DNA of 64,000 bases, taken from contig NZ_CP092891.1 in NCBI RefSeq assembly GCF_026559675.1, positions 3,718,955-3,782,954 of the forward strand, written 5' to 3'. Numbering within the stretch: the first letter of the stretch is position 1; the number at the start of each line of letters is the position of its first letter. The position numbers and the translations under genes are program-made. Below, piece after piece: positions 7,418-16,342 of the stretch. Under the pieces are notes generated by a model. It was not told the origin of the DNA. It searched no databases and was given only the letters and a program-made list of their open reading frames with translations. Source of the DNA: Microbacterium oxydans (GTDB taxonomy: Bacteria; Actinomycetota; Actinomycetes; Actinomycetales; Microbacteriaceae).

Positions 7418-8257
7418 TCAGTACATGACGGGCGGGATCTCCGCCCACACCGTCCGGTCGTCGACCGAGGGAGCGGCGGGGATGCGTCCGGCGCCGTCGG
7501 GCTCCGGGATCGCGGCCAGCAGCGCCTGCGTGTACGGATGCTGCGGCGCGGCCCAGAGCTGATCGGTCGGTCCGGACTCGAGCACGCGCCCGCCGAACAT
7601 CACGAACGTGCGGTCGGCGATGCGACGGACCACCGCGAGGTCGTGCGAGATGAACAGCATCCCCGCGCCCGACTCCGCCACCAGGTCGCGCATCAGGCCG
7701 GCGACACTCGTCTGCGTCGAGGCGTCGAGCGCCGAGATCGGCTCGTCGGCGACCAGGAGCGACGGCCGCGCGGCCAGTGCCCTGGCGATCGCGATGCGCT
7801 GCTTCTGTCCACCGGAGAACTGGTGCGGGAAGCGGGTGCTCACGTTCGTGGGCAGCCCGACGCGCTCGAGCCATTCGTCCACGGTCGACCCTTCGGCACC
7901 ACGAGCGCGGGCGGTGGCGATGCCGTCGGCGATCTGGTCGCCGACGCGGCGTCGCGGGTTGAGCGAGGTCGCCGGGTCCTGGAACACCATCTGGATGCCG
8001 GTGAGAGCGATCGAGCGGCGGCGGATGCCGAGCGGCGACACGGGAGCATCGCGGAACCGCACCGTGCCCCCGGCGATCTTCTCGATGCCGACGACGGCCC
8101 GGGCGAGGCTGGACTTGCCGCTGCCGGACTCGCCGACGAGCGCGACGGTCTCCCCCGCCGCGACGCTGATCGACACGCCGTTCACGGCGATGACCGGCGG
8201 GCTCCCGGCGTAGCGCACGACCACGTCGTGCGCGTCGAGGACGGCGACCTCACTCAT
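7418..8257 (-). CDS. Oligopeptide-type ABC importer, ATP-binding subunit (OppF/DppF-like)
   Basis: This 279-residue ATPase has a Walker A motif GESGSGKSS at about residues 39-47, a Q-loop in MVFQDPATSLNPRRRVG, the signature FSGGQKQRIAIARAL, a Walker B LLVADEPISALD and the switch histidine in FISHDLAV. The C-terminal part contains the peptide-importer motif QHPYTQALL. The ATG at 8257 is chosen because its first codons overlap the end of the previous gene (8-bp overlap), indicating coupled translation. It is the last gene of a five-gene importer operon and energises uptake together with the other ATPase. Confidence 0.92.
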   Translation of the reverse strand: MSEVAVLDAHDVVVRYAGSPPVIAVNGVSISVAAGETVALVGESGSGKSSLARAVVGIEKIAGGTVRFRDAPVSPLGIRRRSIALTGIQMVFQDPATSLNPRRRVGDQIADGIATARARGAEGSTVDEWLERVGLPTNVSTRFPHQFSGGQKQRIAIARALAARPSLLVADEPISALDASTQTSVAGLMRDLVAESGAGMLFISHDLAVVRRIADRTFVMFGGRVLESGPTDQLWAAPQHPYTQALLAAIPEPDGAGRIPAAPSVDDRTVWAEIPPVMY

Positions 8258-9068
8258 CAGCGGCCTGCCCTTCCGGTGCCTCGTCGATGCGCGAACCCGG
8301 CAGGGCCGCGAGCAGCATGCGCGTGTAGTCGTGCTGCGGATCACGGAACAGGGTCGCGCGGTCGGCGAGCTCCACGATCCGACCGTCCTTCATGACGGCC
8401 ACCCGGTCGGCGATCGCGCTCATCACGCCCAGATCGTGCGTCACGAGCAGCACGGCGAGGTTCCGCTCGATCGCGAGGTCGCGCAGCAGCTTCAGGATGC
8501 CGGCCTGCACCGTGACGTCGAGGGCGGTCGTCGGCTCGTCGGCCAGCAGCACCTCGGGGTCGCACGCGAGAGCGCACGCGATGGCGATGCGCTGACGCTG
8601 GCCACCCGAGAACTGGTGCGGATAGCGCTTGAGAGCCTCGGCGGGGTTCGGCACCTGCACGGTCTCGAGCAGCTCGACCGCTCGTTCCCGCGCCGCCGCG
8701 CCCTTGAGTCCGAGGTGCACGCGCATGTGGTCGGTGAGCTGGCGTCCGACCGGCAGCTGCGGGTGCAGCGAAGCCGACGGGTCCTGGAACACCATGGCGA
8801 TCCGCTTGCCGCGGACCCGGTTGAGCGCGCGGCGCTTCAGACCGACGAGCTCCTCCCCCGACAGGGAGATCGATCCGCCGGTGCGCGCCTGGCGCGGCAG
8901 CAGTCCGAGCACGGCGAGCGAGGTGAGCGTCTTGCCCGATCCCGATTCGCCGGCGAGACCGTGGATGCGCCCGGCCTCGAGCTCGAGCGACACGCCCTTC
9001 ACGAGGGGCCGTCCGATGTCGATCGTCAGGTCGCGGATGCTGAGCACGGAGGCTCCCTGCCCGGTCAT
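8250..9068 (-). CDS. Oligopeptide-type ABC importer, ATP-binding subunit (OppD/DppD-like)
   Basis: The 272-residue ATPase shows Walker A GESGSGKTL, the Q-loop MVFQDPSASLHPQLPVG, the signature FSGGQRQRIAIACAL, Walker B VLLADEPTTALDVTVQ and the switch region LVTHDLGVMSAIADRVAVM. It starts at ATG 9068, overlapping the stop codon of the upstream permease gene by four bases. OppD-type subunits sometimes bind a C-terminal iron-sulfur cluster; no cysteine cluster is visible here. It is one of the two ATPases of the importer. Confidence 0.92.
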   Translation of the reverse strand: MTGQGASVLSIRDLTIDIGRPLVKGVSLELEAGRIHGLAGESGSGKTLTSLAVLGLLPRQARTGGSISLSGEELVGLKRRALNRVRGKRIAMVFQDPSASLHPQLPVGRQLTDHMRVHLGLKGAAARERAVELLETVQVPNPAEALKRYPHQFSGGQRQRIAIACALACDPEVLLADEPTTALDVTVQAGILKLLRDLAIERNLAVLLVTHDLGVMSAIADRVAVMKDGRIVELADRATLFRDPQHDYTRMLLAALPGSRIDEAPEGQAADE

Positions 9069-9976
9069 GCGGCCACTCCCGTCGCAGAGGCCTTGTGCTC
9101 GGCGGCCTTCTCGTGCGTGATCTCGGCCGTCGGGTCGAGCACGTCGCGCATCGCGTCGCCGAGGAAGTTGAACGCCAGCACCACGGTCAGGATCGCGAGA
9201 CCCGGGAACACTCCGAGCCACCAGGCATCGAAGTTCTGCATCGCGCCCGAGATCATCGAGCCCCACTCGGCCGTGGGCGGCTGTGCGCCGAGGCCGAGGA
9301 AGGAGAGCCCGGAGAGGAGCAGGATCGCCGCGCCGATGTCGAGCGTCGCCAGCACCAGCACCGGGCCGGCGATATTCGGGAGGATGTCGACGAACAGCGT
9401 GCGCGCGGGCGAGTGTCCGAGCAGGCGTCCGGCGATCACGTAGTTCTGTCCGCGGAGTCCGAGGACGATGCTGCGTGTGACGCGGGAGTACTGCGGCCAC
9501 GACACCACGATCGCGGCGATCACCGCGTTGAACAGCGACGGTCCGAGCGACGCGGCGACCACCATGGCGAGGATCACGGTCGGGAAGGCCATGAACAGGT
9601 CGGTGATGCGCATGAGCGTCTCGTCGACCCAGCCGCCGAAGTATCCGGCGAGCGCGCCGATCAGCGTGCCGATGATCATCGCGGCGATCACGAGCATGAG
9701 CGCGAGCGGCAGGCTCACGGTGGCACCCGTCATCAGGCGGGAGAAGATGTCGCGCCCGTTGCCGTCGGTGCCGAGGAACGTGTCGATGCCGGGCGCCTGC
9801 AGACGCGGGAGCACCTGTGCGTTGGGCGGGTACGGGACCCACCACTGCGCCGTGAAGGCCACGATGACCCAGGCGCCGGCGATGACGGTGCCGATGATGC
9901 CGAGCGGGGTGCGCCAGGCACGGGGCCAGCGGAAGCGGAAGCGCCCTGCCGGGGAGGCGGCGGCGATGCGGCTCAT
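9065..9976 (-). CDS. Oligopeptide-type ABC importer, permease (OppC/DppC-like)
   Basis: The 303-residue membrane protein has the OppC pattern: one N-terminal helix, an extracytoplasmic region with FLGTDGNGRDIFSRLMTGA (about residues 68-86), then five helices. The cytoplasmic EAA-like loop appears as RLLGHSPARTLFVDILPN. The conserved LSFLGLGAQPPTAEWG stretch lies in the second half. Starts and stops overlap both neighbours by four bases, so the operon is tightly coupled. The C-terminus has a 20-residue charged tail. Confidence 0.92.
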   Translation of the reverse strand: MSRIAAASPAGRFRFRWPRAWRTPLGIIGTVIAGAWVIVAFTAQWWVPYPPNAQVLPRLQAPGIDTFLGTDGNGRDIFSRLMTGATVSLPLALMLVIAAMIIGTLIGALAGYFGGWVDETLMRITDLFMAFPTVILAMVVAASLGPSLFNAVIAAIVVSWPQYSRVTRSIVLGLRGQNYVIAGRLLGHSPARTLFVDILPNIAGPVLVLATLDIGAAILLLSGLSFLGLGAQPPTAEWGSMISGAMQNFDAWWLGVFPGLAILTVVLAFNFLGDAMRDVLDPTAEITHEKAAEHKASATGVAA

Positions 9977-11034
9977 GCGATCCTCACTCTCGGGTCGAGC
10001 ACGCCGTAGAGGAGGTCGACGATGAAGTTGATGAGGAGGTAGATGATGCCGACCACGAGACCGACCCCCATGATGCCGGGGAGGTCGAGGTTCGCGGCCG
10101 AGTTGTAGGCGTACGTGCCGAGGCCGGGCCAGGCGAACACCGACTCGACGAGCACGGTGCCGGAGAGCAGGGCGCCGAACGCGACACCGACCACCGTGAG
10201 GATCGGGAGCGAGGCGCCGCGCAGCACGTAATCGAGGATCACGCGCATGGCCGGGAGCCCCTTGGCGCGAGCGGCCCGCACGTAGTCGCTGCCGAGGACC
10301 TCGAGCACGGAGGTGCGGATGAAGCGGGTCAGCAGACCGATCGTCACGAGCGAGAGCACCATCACGGGAAGAGCCAGGTGCGCGAGGGCGTCGAAGAAAC
10401 CGACGCCGTCGCCGTTCAGGAGGTAGTCGACCGTGTAGAGGCCGGTCACGCGCGGCGGCGGTGTGATCGACGGCGAGATGCGTCCGGAGCCCGGCGCGAT
10501 GCGCAGCTCCAGGAAGAAGACGTAGAAGCTGACCAGCGCCAGCCAGAACGTCGGCACGCTCAGTCCGACGAGCGTGACCACGCGGATCACCTGGTCGGTG
10601 ACGAGTCCGCGACGGTATGCGGCGAGGGTGCCGAGCACGATGCTGACCGCGAGGCTCACGATGATCGCGCCGATGGCGATCTCGATGGTCGCGGGCACCG
10701 CGGTGGCGAGGTCGCTGGTGACCGGGCGTCCGGTCACCAGCGACGTGCCGAGGTCCCCGCGGAGCAGGTTCCCCATGTAGATGAAGTACTGCACGAACAG
10801 TGGCTGGTCGAGACCGTGCTCCTTGATGAAGGCGTCACGGGTCGCCGGGTTCTGCGACGCACCCTCACCGAGTGCGGCCGAGACCGGGTCTCCCGGCACC
10901 AGGTTGGTGAGCGCGAACGTGACGATCGTCACGCCCACCAACAGGAGCAGGGAGGTGCCGGCCCGCCGCAGCAGGTATCCGATCAGAGGCGATCGGCGCC
11001 GCTGCGCCTGCCTCTGCACGGCCACTGTCGTCAT
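9973..11034 (-). CDS. Oligopeptide-type ABC importer, permease (OppB/DppB-like)
   Basis: The 353-residue protein has the OppB pattern: a first helix after a basic N-terminus (LLRRAGTSLLLLVGVTIVTFALTNLVPGDP), a large extracytoplasmic loop, and five further helices with the cytoplasmic coupling region SDYVRAARAKGLPAMRVILDYVLR. The ATG at 11034 is 11 bp after the binding-protein stop codon. Between about residues 195 and 230 there is a Pro/Gly-rich loop (ISPSITPPPRVTGLY) longer than in E. coli DppB. It forms the channel with the other permease. Confidence 0.92.
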   Translation of the reverse strand: MTTVAVQRQAQRRRSPLIGYLLRRAGTSLLLLVGVTIVTFALTNLVPGDPVSAALGEGASQNPATRDAFIKEHGLDQPLFVQYFIYMGNLLRGDLGTSLVTGRPVTSDLATAVPATIEIAIGAIIVSLAVSIVLGTLAAYRRGLVTDQVIRVVTLVGLSVPTFWLALVSFYVFFLELRIAPGSGRISPSITPPPRVTGLYTVDYLLNGDGVGFFDALAHLALPVMVLSLVTIGLLTRFIRTSVLEVLGSDYVRAARAKGLPAMRVILDYVLRGASLPILTVVGVAFGALLSGTVLVESVFAWPGLGTYAYNSAANLDLPGIMGVGLVVGIIYLLINFIVDLLYGVLDPRVRIA

Positions 11035-11045
11035 GGGATGTCCGT

Positions 11046-12632
11046 TCAGCCGGCCGGCGTGATCTCGGCGATGTCCATCTCCCAGACGGAGTTGTACACC
11101 GCACCCTTCACGCTGTCCGCGGAGGAGATGTTGCGACCGGGGACGATCAGCGGGACGAACGGACCCTCGGCCTGCATCGCCTCGGCGAACTCCGTGAAGG
11201 CGGCCGTGCGCTGGTCGGCGTCGGTCGCGGCGGCAGCTCCCGCGGCGATGCCGGCGATCTCCGGGTTGGCCTCGGCGGCCCAGCCGGCGCGGAGGCCGAC
11301 CTTCAGACCCGGACCGAAGGGGAGGAAGTTCGCGGAGTCCGCGTAGTCCGGGCCCCAGAACCACAGACCGAAGCCCTCGGTGCCGTTGACGTAGGAGTCG
11401 AGCTCGGTCGCGAACGGGGCGGGCGCGAGGTCGACCGTGATGCCGGCGTCCTCGAGCTGCGCCTGGATGCGCTCGGCGAGCGGGGTGAACTCCACGCCGC
11501 CGACCGGGTAGTCGTTCGGGAACTGCAGCTTCAGCGTCTGACCGGTGTACCCGGCCTCGGCGAGCGCGGCCTTCGCCTTGGCGAGGTCCTGCTTCACACC
11601 GCCGTCGAGTGCACCTTCGAATCCGGGCGGGATGACGCCGGTCGCCTGCACGGAGCCGGCACCGGCCAGCTCGAGCAGCGCGTCGTAGTCGAGCGAGTAG
11701 CGGATCGCCTCGGCGATCTTGACGTTCGCCAGCTCTCCGGCGACGGCCTCGGACTGGTTCAGCAGCAGGAAGATCGTCTGACCGGACGGGACGGAGTCGA
11801 CCGTGATGTCGTCGCCGAGACCGGCGACCTGGTCGCCGTTGAGGTCCATCGCGACCATCGAGTCGCCGCCCTTGAGGTTGGCGAGCTGAGTGGCGCTCTC
11901 CGAGACGTTGCGCACGACGACGCGCTTGTAGGCCGACTCCTCGTCGCCGTTGTACTCGTCGTTCTTCGTCAGCACGACCTGCGAGCTGAGGTCGAGCGTG
12001 TCGAGCACGAAGGGTCCGGAGCCCGCGGATGCGCCGTCGAGGAACTTCTGCGCCGTGTCCGTGCCGTCGGTGGTCCCGCCGTTCTCGATCACGACGTCGG
12101 AGTTGACGATGCCGAGCGCCGGGTTCGCGAGGATCGCGGGCAGCTGGAGCAGCGGGGTCTCCGAGGTGAACTGGATGGTCTTGTCGTCGACCTCGGTGAT
12201 GGTGAGGCCGCCGAGGAGGAAGTTCGGCTTGGCGTCGGCCATGCCCTGGATGCGCTGGAGCGAGAAGACGACGTCCTTCGCCTCGATCGGCGAGCCGTCG
12301 GAGAAGACGCGGTCGCCCTCGAGCGTGAAGGTGAACTCGGTCGCCTCGTCGTTCTGCTCCCACGACGCGAGTCCGGGGACAGGGGTGGAGACGTCGGAGC
12401 CCTCGAAGTCGACGAGGGTCTCGTACAGGGCCTTCGCGATCATGTTGCCGGTCGGGTCGTAGGTGTGACCCGGGTCGGTGGTCTCGATCGAGAACGCGGT
12501 GTCGATGACGAGGGAGTCGGAGCCGGAGGACTGCTCGCCGTTGCCTGCCGAGTTCCCTCCCGAGCAACCTGCGAGCGCCAGGAGCGCGACGGCTCCGAGC
12601 GCGATGACCGGCGTGATACGGCGTGACGACAT
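11046..12632 (-). CDS. ABC importer substrate-binding lipoprotein, oligopeptide family
   Basis: The 528-residue protein belongs to the family-5 (OppA/DppA-like) binding proteins. It has a signal peptide with the lipobox LLALAGC, an N-terminal lobe with SFTLEGDRVFSDGSP-like sequence (here FTFTLEGDRVFSDGSPIEAKDVVFSLQRI) and a C-terminal lobe with LKLQFPNDY and WFWGPDYADSANFLPF. The last motif suggests peptides or a related linear ligand. ATG 12632 is preferred because GGAGG lies five bases upstream. It is the first gene of the importer operon and faces the divergent Lrp-type regulator. Confidence 0.9.
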   Translation of the reverse strand: MSSRRITPVIALGAVALLALAGCSGGNSAGNGEQSSGSDSLVIDTAFSIETTDPGHTYDPTGNMIAKALYETLVDFEGSDVSTPVPGLASWEQNDEATEFTFTLEGDRVFSDGSPIEAKDVVFSLQRIQGMADAKPNFLLGGLTITEVDDKTIQFTSETPLLQLPAILANPALGIVNSDVVIENGGTTDGTDTAQKFLDGASAGSGPFVLDTLDLSSQVVLTKNDEYNGDEESAYKRVVVRNVSESATQLANLKGGDSMVAMDLNGDQVAGLGDDITVDSVPSGQTIFLLLNQSEAVAGELANVKIAEAIRYSLDYDALLELAGAGSVQATGVIPPGFEGALDGGVKQDLAKAKAALAEAGYTGQTLKLQFPNDYPVGGVEFTPLAERIQAQLEDAGITVDLAPAPFATELDSYVNGTEGFGLWFWGPDYADSANFLPFGPGLKVGLRAGWAAEANPEIAGIAAGAAAATDADQRTAAFTEFAEAMQAEGPFVPLIVPGRNISSADSVKGAVYNSVWEMDIAEITPAG

Positions 12633-12700
12633 GAGGGCCTCCAAAGGCGAGGAGTACATTCGGGTGAGTCGCCACCGATGTGGACGACCGTGGATCAGAT

Positions 12701-12715
12701 TCGCATCATATGCGA
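12701..12715. promoter_or_regulatory. Inverted repeat TCGCAT-N3-ATGCGA in the importer/regulator divergent region
   Basis: This perfect 6-bp inverted repeat lies between the divergent binding-protein and Lrp genes, about 70 bp from each. Three TGTCCAG copies follow at 12721, 12754 and 12784. It is a plausible operator for the adjacent regulator. Confidence 0.4.
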
Positions 12716-12782
12716 CGATGTGTCCAGCAAGTGCGGGTCACACCGACACGCTCTGTCCAGAACCTCGGATGTGGAGAGCAAT

Positions 12783-13370
12783 ATGTCCAGCATGGATGCG
12801 GAACCGTCGAAGCATTCTGGACGAAGTGCCGCCCCTTTGGACGAGACCGCATACAGAATCCTCGAAGTGCTCCGGGATAACGGTCGTGTCTCGATCGCCG
12901 CCCTCGCGGACCGGGTCGGGATCTCGCGGGCGAACGCCTACACGCGGGTCGAGTCGCTGGTCCATGACGGCGTGATCACGGGCTTCAGCGCCCGGGTGGA
13001 TCAGGCGAAGGCAGGGCTCTCGATCGGGGCGCTCGTGTTCGTCACGGTGATGCCCCAGGCGTGGACCTCGTTCCGGGAGCGCGTGCTGGAGATGCCCGAC
13101 GTGGAGTGGTGCGCCATCACCACCGGGGAGCACGACGCGATGCTGCTCATCCGTGCCGTCGACGTCAGCGGCGTGCACGAGTTCTCCACCGGGGTCATCG
13201 CCCAGCTGCCCGAGGTGCGCACGGTCGTCAGCGTCGTCGTGCTCGACGAGGTGATCCGCCGGCCCTATCTGCTGCCGGCCGATCTGCCGGAGCGCAGCAC
13301 GGAGATCCCGCTCGGGATGACGCGCTGGACGCCGGCCTCACCCGGCCGCGACGCCCTGCCGCCCCGCTGA
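12783..13370 (+). CDS. Lrp/AsnC-family transcriptional regulator
   Basis: The 195-residue protein has an N-terminal winged helix (LDETAYRILEVLRDNGRVSIAALADRVGISRANAYTRVESL at about residues 18-58) and a C-terminal RAM effector domain (FVTVMPQAWTSFRERVLEMPDVEWCAITTGEHDAMLLIRAVD). A ~25-residue tail follows. ATG 12783 is preferred because GGAGAG lies seven bases upstream; the frame continues further 5' without coding character. It is divergent from the oligopeptide importer and probably controls it in response to an amino acid or peptide. This is inferred from position. Confidence 0.9.
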   Translation: MSSMDAEPSKHSGRSAAPLDETAYRILEVLRDNGRVSIAALADRVGISRANAYTRVESLVHDGVITGFSARVDQAKAGLSIGALVFVTVMPQAWTSFRERVLEMPDVEWCAITTGEHDAMLLIRAVDVSGVHEFSTGVIAQLPEVRTVVSVVVLDEVIRRPYLLPADLPERSTEIPLGMTRWTPASPGRDALPPR

Positions 13371-13449
13371 GCGTTTCGTCTCGGTCGCTGCGCTTCGTTC
13401 GCTCAACGACCGGTCGCGGTCGTTGAGCGAGCGAAGCGAGACGAAACGC
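13371..13449. repeat. Long imperfect inverted repeat between regulator and small gene
   Basis: The arms 13371-13411 and 13418-13449 are complementary (GGTCGTTGAGCGA...GCGAAGCGAGACGAAACG) apart from an extra nine bases in the left arm. The stem-loop fills the whole gap between two convergent genes. It resembles the dispersed palindromic elements common between genes in Microbacteriaceae and may act as a terminator for both. Only one copy is present in this window. Confidence 0.7.
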
Positions 13450-13451
13450 CG

Positions 13452-13808
13452 TCAGACCGCGATCTCCTCGCACACGCTGAGCTGCGGGAGGCCGTGCATC
13501 TCGTAGTGCTCGACCAGGCGGATGCCGCCGTCCTCGGCGAGTTCCAGCTCGCTCTCGCCGTCGCCCGTCACGACCGATCCGTCCGCGACGAGCACGTGCA
13601 CGAAGGACACCCAGATCGTGTCGCCGGTGCGCGTACCGACGAACTTGCCGAAGGTGACCGTGTCGCCCTCGTATCCGCCCCAGATCGCGCCGTCGCGCTC
13701 GAAGTACTCGAAGATGCTGGGCGATTCGGGGTCGACCGCCGAGGTCGTGGACGAGATCATCCGGAAGCGGCGGCCATGGAGGGAGGGGAGGGTTGCTGTC
13801 GCAGTCAC
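13452..13808 (-). CDS. Small conserved protein of beta-rich fold, function unknown
   Basis: The 118-residue protein begins FRMISSTTSAVDP after a short variable segment and has an alternating pattern ending in LVEHYEMHG. It matches a group of small proteins often labelled 'N-acetylglutamate synthase' in databases without support; no acetyltransferase motif is present, so I do not use that name. The start is taken as GTG 13808. CATAAT lies seven bases upstream, so the message may be leaderless; Met17 is an alternative start. Confidence 0.7.
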   Translation of the reverse strand: MTATATLPSLHGRRFRMISSTTSAVDPESPSIFEYFERDGAIWGGYEGDTVTFGKFVGTRTGDTIWVSFVHVLVADGSVVTGDGESELELAEDGGIRLVEHYEMHGLPQLSVCEEIAV

Positions 13809-13990
13809 ATCCTCGATTATGCGGGATGGCGTCGCAGCCCGGATGCGACCGGGTTCCTGCCGCAGGGGCTCGCGGCCCCGCCGAGGATCACCCGGAACAG
13901 GTGAACGAGGCCATCCCCGACCGCGGAAGCGTGCCTACGCTGTGCCGCAGGAGGCGCCGTGACATCGCGCCGCGATTCCGAGGAGTGAGC

Positions 13991-16342
13991 ATGACCGAGC
14001 CCCAGCGTTCCAGCCTTCCGATCCCCGACCTGGGGTACTCCGGCACGGTGACGTACGACGCGACCGACCCCGACACCGCGTTCCCGCCGATCACTCCCGT
14101 GCGCCCGCCGAAGGGTGCCCCCAACGTCCTCGTCGTGCTCATCGACGACACCGGATTCGGCGCGTCGAGCGCGTTCGGCGGACCCGTGCACACGCCCAAC
14201 TTCGAACGTGTCGCCGCCGCGGGCCTGAAGTACACGCGCTTCCACACCACGGCGCTGTGCTCGCCGACCAGGGCGGCGCTGCTCAGCGGGCGCAACCACC
14301 ACACCGTGGGCATGGGCGGCATCACCGAGATCGCGACCTCGGCGCCCGGCTACAGCTCGCTGCGGCCCAACAGCTGCGCCCCGCTCGCCGAGACGCTCAA
14401 GCTCAACGGCTACAACACCGCCCAGTTCGGCAAGTGCCACGAGGTCCCGGTGTGGCAGGCGAGCGCGATCGGACCGTTCGACGGCTGGCCCTCTCCGGGC
14501 AACGGCTTCGAGTACTTCTACGGCTTCATCGGCGGCGAGACCAACCAGTGGTACCCCGCGCTCTACGAGAACACCACCCCGGTGGAACCCTGGGGCACTC
14601 CCGAAGACGGCTATCACTTCATGGGCGACATGACCGACAAGGCGATCGCGTGGACGCGGGAGCAGAAGATGCTCGCCCCCGACGTGCCCGCGTTCACCTA
14701 CTTCGCGCCCGGCGCCACCCACGCCCCGCACCACGTTCCCGCCGAGTGGGCGGACCGGTACAAGGGCGAGTTCGACCAGGGCTGGGATGAGATCCGCAAG
14801 GAGACCTTCGCCCGCCAGCTCGAGCTCGGCGTCATCCCGCCGGACGCCGTCCTCACCGAGCGCAGCGCCGGCATCCCCGCGTGGGATGACATGAGCGACC
14901 TCATCAAGCCCGCCCTCGCGCGACAGATGGAGGTGTACGCGGGATTCCTGTCCTACGCCGACCACCACGTCGGCCGCCTGCTCGACGCGTACGAGGAGCT
15001 CGGCATCCTCGACGACACCCTCGTCTACGTGATCATCGGCGACAACGGCGCGAGTGCCGAGGGGTCGATGCACGGCACGACGAACGAGGGCTTCACGATC
15101 AACCACATGAACGACATCGAGACCGAGCAGTACGTCGTCGATCACATCGACGACATCGGCACTCCCCGCTCCTACAACCACTACGCGGTGGGCTGGGCGC
15201 ACGCGATGGACACCCCGTACCAGTGGACCAAGCAGGTGGCCAGCCACTGGGGCGGCACCCGCAACGGCACGATCGTCAGCTGGCCGAACGGCGGGGTCGA
15301 GAAGGGCGGCATCCGCAATCAGTTCTCGCACGTGATCGACGTCGCGCCGACCGTGCTCGAGGCCGCCGGCATCCCGGAGCCGACGAGCGTCAACGGCGTG
15401 ACCCAGCGCCCGTACGAGGGCACGCCGATGAACTACACGTTCACGGATGCCGCCGCCGAGGAGCGACACGTCACCCAGTACTTCGAGATGGTCGGCAACC
15501 GTGCGATCTATCACAAGGGCTGGACCGCGGTGGCGAAGCACAAGGACCCCTGGCTCGGCTCCGACCACGGTCTCGACGACGACGTCTGGGAGCTCTACAA
15601 CGTCGAGGAGGACTGGACGCAGTCGAACGACCTCGCCGCGCAGGAGCCGGAGAAGCTCGCCCACCTGCAGCAGCTCTTCCTCATCCAGGCCGCGCGTTTC
15701 AACGTGCTGCCGCTCGACATCCGCACCGCCGAGCGCTTCAATCCCGATCTCGCCGGTCGGCCCGTCCTCTCGCTCAGCGACACGCAGAAGTTCTATCCCG
15801 GCATGAGGCGGCTCAGCGAGAACACCACGATCAACATCAAGAACAAGTCGTGGACGGTCACCGCGCAGGTCTCGGTGCCGGATGCCGGTGCGGAGGGCGT
15901 GCTGATCGCGCAGGGCGGAGCCTACGGCGGCTGGTCGTTCTACGCGAAGGACGGGCATCTGGCCTTCGCCTACAACCTGCTCGGCATCGACGTCGACATC
16001 GTCCGCTCCGACAGTCCGATCCCCGCCGGGGAGCAGGAGCTCCGCGCGCACTTCGCGTATGACGGCGGTGGACTCGCCAAGGGCGGCACCGTCACGCTGT
16101 ACGTCGGCGAGGACAGGATCGGTGAAGGGCGCGTGCAGAAGACGATCCCGTTCCAGTTCACGTTCGACGAGACGGTCGACGTCGGCTGCGATCTGGCCTC
16201 CCCGGTCTCACCCGACTATCCGGCGGCCGGGAACGGATTCACCGGAACCCTCCAGTGGGTGCGCATCGACCTCGGCGACGACGATCACTCGCACCTGATC
16301 GACGACGAGCACAAGCTCGCGGTGGCGATGCTCAAGCAGTAG
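13991..16342 (+). CDS. Large arylsulfatase-type sulfatase
   Basis: This 783-residue enzyme has the type I sulfatase core: metal-binding Asp52/Asp53 in VLIDDTGFG, and the CSPTR motif (Cys90-Arg94), whose cysteine is converted to formylglycine in active sulfatases, followed by GRNHH. Residues ~640-783 form an extra beta-sandwich (INIKNKSWTVTAQVSVPD onward) as in long bacterial arylsulfatases. No signal peptide is visible, so it appears cytoplasmic. It would release sulfate from sulfate esters. ATG 13991 follows GAGGAGTGAGC. No formylglycine-generating enzyme is encoded in the window. The 3' end overlaps the convergent gene by 11 bp. Confidence 0.92.
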   Translation: MTEPQRSSLPIPDLGYSGTVTYDATDPDTAFPPITPVRPPKGAPNVLVVLIDDTGFGASSAFGGPVHTPNFERVAAAGLKYTRFHTTALCSPTRAALLSGRNHHTVGMGGITEIATSAPGYSSLRPNSCAPLAETLKLNGYNTAQFGKCHEVPVWQASAIGPFDGWPSPGNGFEYFYGFIGGETNQWYPALYENTTPVEPWGTPEDGYHFMGDMTDKAIAWTREQKMLAPDVPAFTYFAPGATHAPHHVPAEWADRYKGEFDQGWDEIRKETFARQLELGVIPPDAVLTERSAGIPAWDDMSDLIKPALARQMEVYAGFLSYADHHVGRLLDAYEELGILDDTLVYVIIGDNGASAEGSMHGTTNEGFTINHMNDIETEQYVVDHIDDIGTPRSYNHYAVGWAHAMDTPYQWTKQVASHWGGTRNGTIVSWPNGGVEKGGIRNQFSHVIDVAPTVLEAAGIPEPTSVNGVTQRPYEGTPMNYTFTDAAAEERHVTQYFEMVGNRAIYHKGWTAVAKHKDPWLGSDHGLDDDVWELYNVEEDWTQSNDLAAQEPEKLAHLQQLFLIQAARFNVLPLDIRTAERFNPDLAGRPVLSLSDTQKFYPGMRRLSENTTINIKNKSWTVTAQVSVPDAGAEGVLIAQGGAYGGWSFYAKDGHLAFAYNLLGIDVDIVRSDSPIPAGEQELRAHFAYDGGGLAKGGTVTLYVGEDRIGEGRVQKTIPFQFTFDETVDVGCDLASPVSPDYPAAGNGFTGTLQWVRIDLGDDDHSHLIDDEHKLAVAMLKQ

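Noticed and set aside
9973..12675. A 900-codon minus-strand frame joining the OppB-type permease to upstream sequence
   Set aside because: Only the part from 11034 down is permease; the rest is Arg-rich nonsense opposite the correct frame of the binding protein.
13817..16051. Very long open frame on the minus strand opposite the sulfatase
   Set aside because: It is an antisense shadow produced by high GC at third positions; composition is Val/Arg/Gly/Glu-rich without motifs, while the plus strand encodes a clear sulfatase.
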